This document shows, one piece after another, positions 5,657 through 7,914 of a stretch of DNA of 7,914 nt (the first letter of the stretch is position 1; each line of letters opens with the position of its first letter). This DNA is from Bacteroidales bacterium UBA5072 (lineage in GTDB: Bacteria > Bacteroidota > Bacteroidia > Bacteroidales > UBA10428): NCBI GenBank assembly GCA_002415855.1, contig DIAS01000038.1, positions 1 to 7,914 on the forward strand. Reading direction: 5' to 3'. A model generated the notes under the pieces. It searched no databases. It was not told where the DNA came from and saw only the letters and a program-made list of their open reading frames with translations. Both the position numbers and the translations under genes were made by a program.

Positions 5657-5678
5657 ATCTCCTCACCTTTCAGCAAGC

Positions 5679-6407
5679 CTATCGCTGGCCGTTCCCGTTT
5701 CCGCCTGCCGAATTATCGCTGTTTTCACCACGGTACTGCATCATCTGCTTATTCTGCTCTTCTGCTGCAGTGCTGTGACGGAATTCATTCTTCTGCTGCT
5801 GATTCAGTTGATTATTCTCCCTGAGCATGGCTTTCTGTTCATCGTTCAGCGAGCCCTTAAATGCTTTCTTCTTTTGGTTCTGGGTCATCTCCTTGTTTTC
5901 AAGTATACCTATCTGTTCCGCTGTCAATGAATTGCGAAATCTCTGACGGTTCTGCTCCAACGACTGGCTCTGGCCCATGGTAGCATTTTTATCCTGAACC
6001 CTGTTCTGTTCTTTTGCCTGGATCTGCTCTTTTGAACCTGTCTGGTCCTTTGTCTGAGTCTGATTCATAGTCCGGGTCTGGCTCTGCAATTGTGTCTGGT
6101 TTTGATCCATAGTACGGGTCTGGGTCTGATCCATAGCCTGGGTCTGGTTTTGCAACTGTGTCTGAGTCTGATCCATTGTCCTGGCCCGCGTCTGATCCAT
6201 TGTCCTGGTCTGCGTCTGGTCCATTGTCCTGGTCTGCGTCTGGTCCATAGTCTGAGTCTGGTTCTGCAACTGCGTCTGAACCTGAGCCTGATCATTACCG
6301 GAAGGATTCCCCTGTACCTGGTTCCGTGACTGCTGTGCCAGCGTAACTCCTGTCATAAGAAGAAGCGCCATGCACGTCGATAAGATTCTTAATGCAAGAT
6401 TTTTCAT
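5679..6407 (-). CDS. Secreted Gln/Thr-rich repeat protein with LTxxQ-like repeats
   Basis: The 242-residue product has a clear signal peptide (1-24, cleavage after TLA). It has two parts. Residues 45-120 are a low-complexity region built on an 8-residue unit of the type TMDQTQTR, variably expanded, with almost no hydrophobic residues except Met and Leu. Residues 157-208 hold two 26-residue repeats, each starting F-[RK]-x-S-L and containing LTAEQIGIL (161-169) or LNDEQKAML (187-195); a third start, FRHS, follows at 209. The LTxxQ-like pattern recalls Spy/CpxP-type periplasmic proteins that bind unfolded proteins or metals, but assignment to that family is tentative. The tail is Gly/Asn-rich. 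It is likely periplasmic or surface-exposed. Neighbours on the same strand are a TonB receptor upstream and a barrel protein downstream. Repeat number is likely to vary between strains. Confidence 0.78.
   Translation of the reverse strand: MKNLALRILSTCMALLLMTGVTLAQQSRNQVQGNPSGNDQAQVQTQLQNQTQTMDQTQTRTMDQTQTRTMDQTRARTMDQTQTQLQNQTQAMDQTQTRTMDQNQTQLQSQTRTMNQTQTKDQTGSKEQIQAKEQNRVQDKNATMGQSQSLEQNRQRFRNSLTAEQIGILENKEMTQNQKKKAFKGSLNDEQKAMLRENNQLNQQQKNEFRHSTAAEEQNKQMMQYRGENSDNSAGGNGNGQR
6060..6290. repeat. 24-bp tandem repeats within the Gln-rich gene
   Basis: Near-identical 24-bp units lie at 6170-6193, 6194-6217 and 6218-6241, with a diverged fourth at 6242-6265 and further degenerate copies down to about 6060. 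The unit length is a multiple of three, so copy-number change keeps the frame. It encodes the TMDQTQTR-type octapeptides. Confidence 0.85.
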
Positions 6408-6594
6408 GACTTTTCTGTTTAGTTCTACATAATCAGAAGCTTGCCTGATTTTTCAATCATTTTCAAATGCTTCTTTGCAGTTAAACCGCATGAAACCGGA
6501 TTTACCCTACTTTTAAAATTTTTTTTTGATTTTTATTCCGCATACCAAATCTGCCAGAGACAATGTTGCCTGGGATTGCCTGTTTCGTGAGCGG
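6408..6594. other. Intergenic region between the TonB receptor and the Gln-rich gene
   Basis: This 187-nt AT-rich stretch lies between two minus-strand genes and should hold the promoter of the Gln-rich gene, but no -33/-7 pair is convincing. It contains a run of nine T (6519-6527), a 20-bp inverted repeat (annotated separately) and a weak imperfect hairpin at about 6552-6571 that could be the receptor gene's 3' structure, though it has no T tract. No small coding frame was seen. Confidence 0.5.
6431..6450. promoter_or_regulatory. Inverted repeat upstream of the Gln-rich gene, candidate operator
   Basis: Perfect 6-bp arms AATCAG (6431-6436) and CTGATT (6445-6450) flank an 8-nt spacer that itself contains AAGCTT. 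It is 23 nt upstream of the start codon, so it is either a protein-binding site overlapping the promoter or a hairpin in the leader. Confidence 0.35.
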
Positions 6595-7914
6595 CTAAAA
6601 GTAGATATTCAAGAAAATTGTGGGAGTAAAAGGAACTGCTTCAGCATACAGACTTATGGTTGTGCTTTCATCAGTCGGTACACGGGTGTAATTCGAATAG
6701 CGTATATTTTCAGTGTTCAGAACATTCAGAACAGATACCCCGGCGTCAATATTTACCTTCCATTTTGAAGGCTGGTATATCAATGCTGCGTCAAGCCGGC
6801 TGTAGTATTGCATATAGTCAACCACTTCCGGCAACTGGCCGGGATCAGGAAATCCTGTACCAAACACATAATTTACCGAGAAATGGAAAGACTTAAACCT
6901 GGCCAGACCCGCTAATTTTAACTCATGCCTCTGGTCTTGCATAGCCGGAACATATTCATCGGTCGGGAAATAGGGAAAATATTCAACTGTTTTACTCAGG
7001 GTGTATGAAATCCAGACCGTTTGACCCTTGAAATCCTGCTTTATAAAAATATCCAGCCCCTTTGTCTTACTGTCGCCATTATACAGGTTTGTCCCGGTGG
7101 TGGTTTGAATATACCGGGTAATCCCATCCGTACTTTTTAAATATCCTTCTGCGCTAAAAATAAAACCTTTCTTATTGTAGGTAAGTCCAAGGGTGATGTT
7201 TTGCGAACTCAGCACCGAAACATCCCTTCCGTCACAGGCAGACCATGCCAGTCTGTAATTTCCCGTCGTTTCAATGATCATGTTTTTGGCCACGAACTGG
7301 TTATACATTCCGGCAGCGGCGTTTAACTTCAGATTATCACTGACCCTGTATAAAAGGGAAAGACGCGGTTGAATGAATGCTTTCCCGGCAGATGAATGGA
7401 TGTCTGCCCTCAGGCCTGGCCTGAGAGTGAGTTTTTTGAACAGGTTAATATTATCCTGAATGAAAAAATAAGGGACGGGAAGCTGTTTATCTTCATTCAA
7501 AACAGTATTTCCCAATTCTGTCTCTACGCGGTCTGTGTAATAAAACAGCGTACCGAGACCTGCATCCAGCTGATGTTTTTCTGAGACAGTGAATGTATTT
7601 TCTATCCTTCCGTTGACTTCCTTTACCGATGCCATGTACTGATCATGGATGCTCGAGGTTATTTGCTGACCAGAGATCCGTACAATTTCCTCATCATGCG
7701 TCTGATCAGTTTGCAGGGAAGAAAAACTGATTATAAAGTTGCTTGTGTTTTTAGCCTTCCAGTTCAAGCCGTAAAACAGTGTACCGCCGACCTGATTGTT
7801 CTTTTCAGAATGATTAAGCATAAGGGTTCTGTGCGTGTTCGCATCGTCGAAGGCGTAGGCGAAATTGTCACTCCCTCCGTAAAGGCTCAGGTAATAGTTG
7901 CTGTGGGTACTGCT
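6595..7914 (-). CDS. TonB-dependent outer-membrane receptor, C-terminal part (partial)
   Basis: The frame is open to the right edge: the 31 codons beyond the first Met at 7821 continue without a stop and read as barrel sequence, so that Met is internal and the gene is cut by the window. The 439 residues present are the beta-barrel of a TonB-dependent receptor; the signal peptide, any carboxypeptidase-like domain and the plug are outside. Typical marks are FIQPRLSLLYRVSDNLKLNA, the late SRLDAALIYQPSKWKVNIDA strands, VLNVLNTENIRY and the C-terminal PTIFLNIYF ending in Phe, the outer-membrane assembly signal. Such receptors import siderophores, vitamins or glycans using TonB energy; the ligand cannot be read from the barrel. 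No SusD-like partner follows it, which argues against a polysaccharide-utilisation SusC. The Gln-rich secreted protein follows after 187 nt. Confidence 0.88.
   Translation of the reverse strand, partial: SSTHSNYYLSLYGGSDNFAYAFDDANTHRTLMLNHSEKNNQVGGTLFYGLNWKAKNTSNFIISFSSLQTDQTHDEEIVRISGQQITSSIHDQYMASVKEVNGRIENTFTVSEKHQLDAGLGTLFYYTDRVETELGNTVLNEDKQLPVPYFFIQDNINLFKKLTLRPGLRADIHSSAGKAFIQPRLSLLYRVSDNLKLNAAAGMYNQFVAKNMIIETTGNYRLAWSACDGRDVSVLSSQNITLGLTYNKKGFIFSAEGYLKSTDGITRYIQTTTGTNLYNGDSKTKGLDIFIKQDFKGQTVWISYTLSKTVEYFPYFPTDEYVPAMQDQRHELKLAGLARFKSFHFSVNYVFGTGFPDPGQLPEVVDYMQYYSRLDAALIYQPSKWKVNIDAGVSVLNVLNTENIRYSNYTRVPTDESTTISLYAEAVPFTPTIFLNIYF

Noticed and set aside
6170..6265. Short regular repeats considered as a CRISPR array
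   Set aside because: Units are directly adjacent with no unique spacers and lie inside a coding frame.
6065..6329. Open frames on both strands through the repeat region, one Arg/Trp-rich and one Leu/His-rich
   Set aside because: They arise because a repeat unit divisible by three keeps any stop-free frame open; only the Gln-rich frame has a signal peptide and a non-repeat domain.
6519..6527. T9 homopolymer considered as a phase-variation tract
   Set aside because: It is intergenic and I could not place it between promoter elements of a defined gene.
6552..6571. An imperfect CCAG...CTGG hairpin as terminator of the TonB receptor gene
   Set aside because: The stem is interrupted by an asymmetric internal loop and is not followed by a T tract on the minus strand.

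Overview
This window most resembles a chromosomal segment of a Bacteroidota (Bacteroidetes) organism. Supporting signs are a TonB-dependent receptor with a C-terminal Phe, outer-membrane barrel proteins, weak or absent Shine-Dalgarno sequences, a promoter fitting the Bacteroidetes primary-sigma pattern (-33 TTTG-like, 19 bp, -7 TAnnTTTG; perfect -7 at 3640-3647), and a Crp/Fnr regulator and ECF-type sigma fragment of the kind common in that phylum. Base composition is moderate and no tRNA, rRNA, CRISPR or transposase was seen.

Left end (1-1357, minus strand): an AmpG-like major facilitator transporter is followed after 24 nt by the first 42 codons of a lipoprotein carrying a C39-type cysteine peptidase start (Gln then Cys-Gly-Pro). 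The window edge cuts this gene. A 211-nt intergenic region (1358-1568) separates the pair from the next cluster and holds that cluster's likely terminator.

Centre (1526-4464): a tightly packed four-gene minus-strand operon for thiol redox chemistry. In transcription order it encodes a small thioredoxin-fold protein with an unusual C-x6-C motif (CGRMGPMC), a TrxB-like flavoprotein reductase, a membrane-anchored thioredoxin (WCMPC) and a soluble thioredoxin (WCGPC). Gaps are 1, 1 and 6 nt. It is transcribed away from a Crp/Fnr-family regulator through a 155-bp divergent promoter region with a 10-bp perfect palindrome roughly midway. The reductase keeps the FAD, CATC and GGGNSA motifs but has lost the arginines of the HRRxxxR signature used for the 2'-phosphate of NADPH. 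The cluster therefore looks like a specialised thiol-relay unit with a possibly different electron donor and its own regulator. This is the part most worth following up.

Right end (4496-7914): a 76-residue ECF sigma-70 fragment stops abruptly inside region 2 and overlaps tail-to-tail with a convergent outer-membrane barrel gene, which looks like a rearrangement or assembly junction near 4720. Beyond it, all on the minus strand, lie the barrel protein, a secreted Gln-rich repeat protein with two LTxxQ-like 26-residue repeats, and the C-terminal 439 residues of a TonB-dependent receptor that runs off the right edge. These three form an envelope module. In Bacteroidetes LTxxQ/Spy-like proteins are often found near ECF sigma factors, so the broken sigma gene may once have belonged with them; this is inference.
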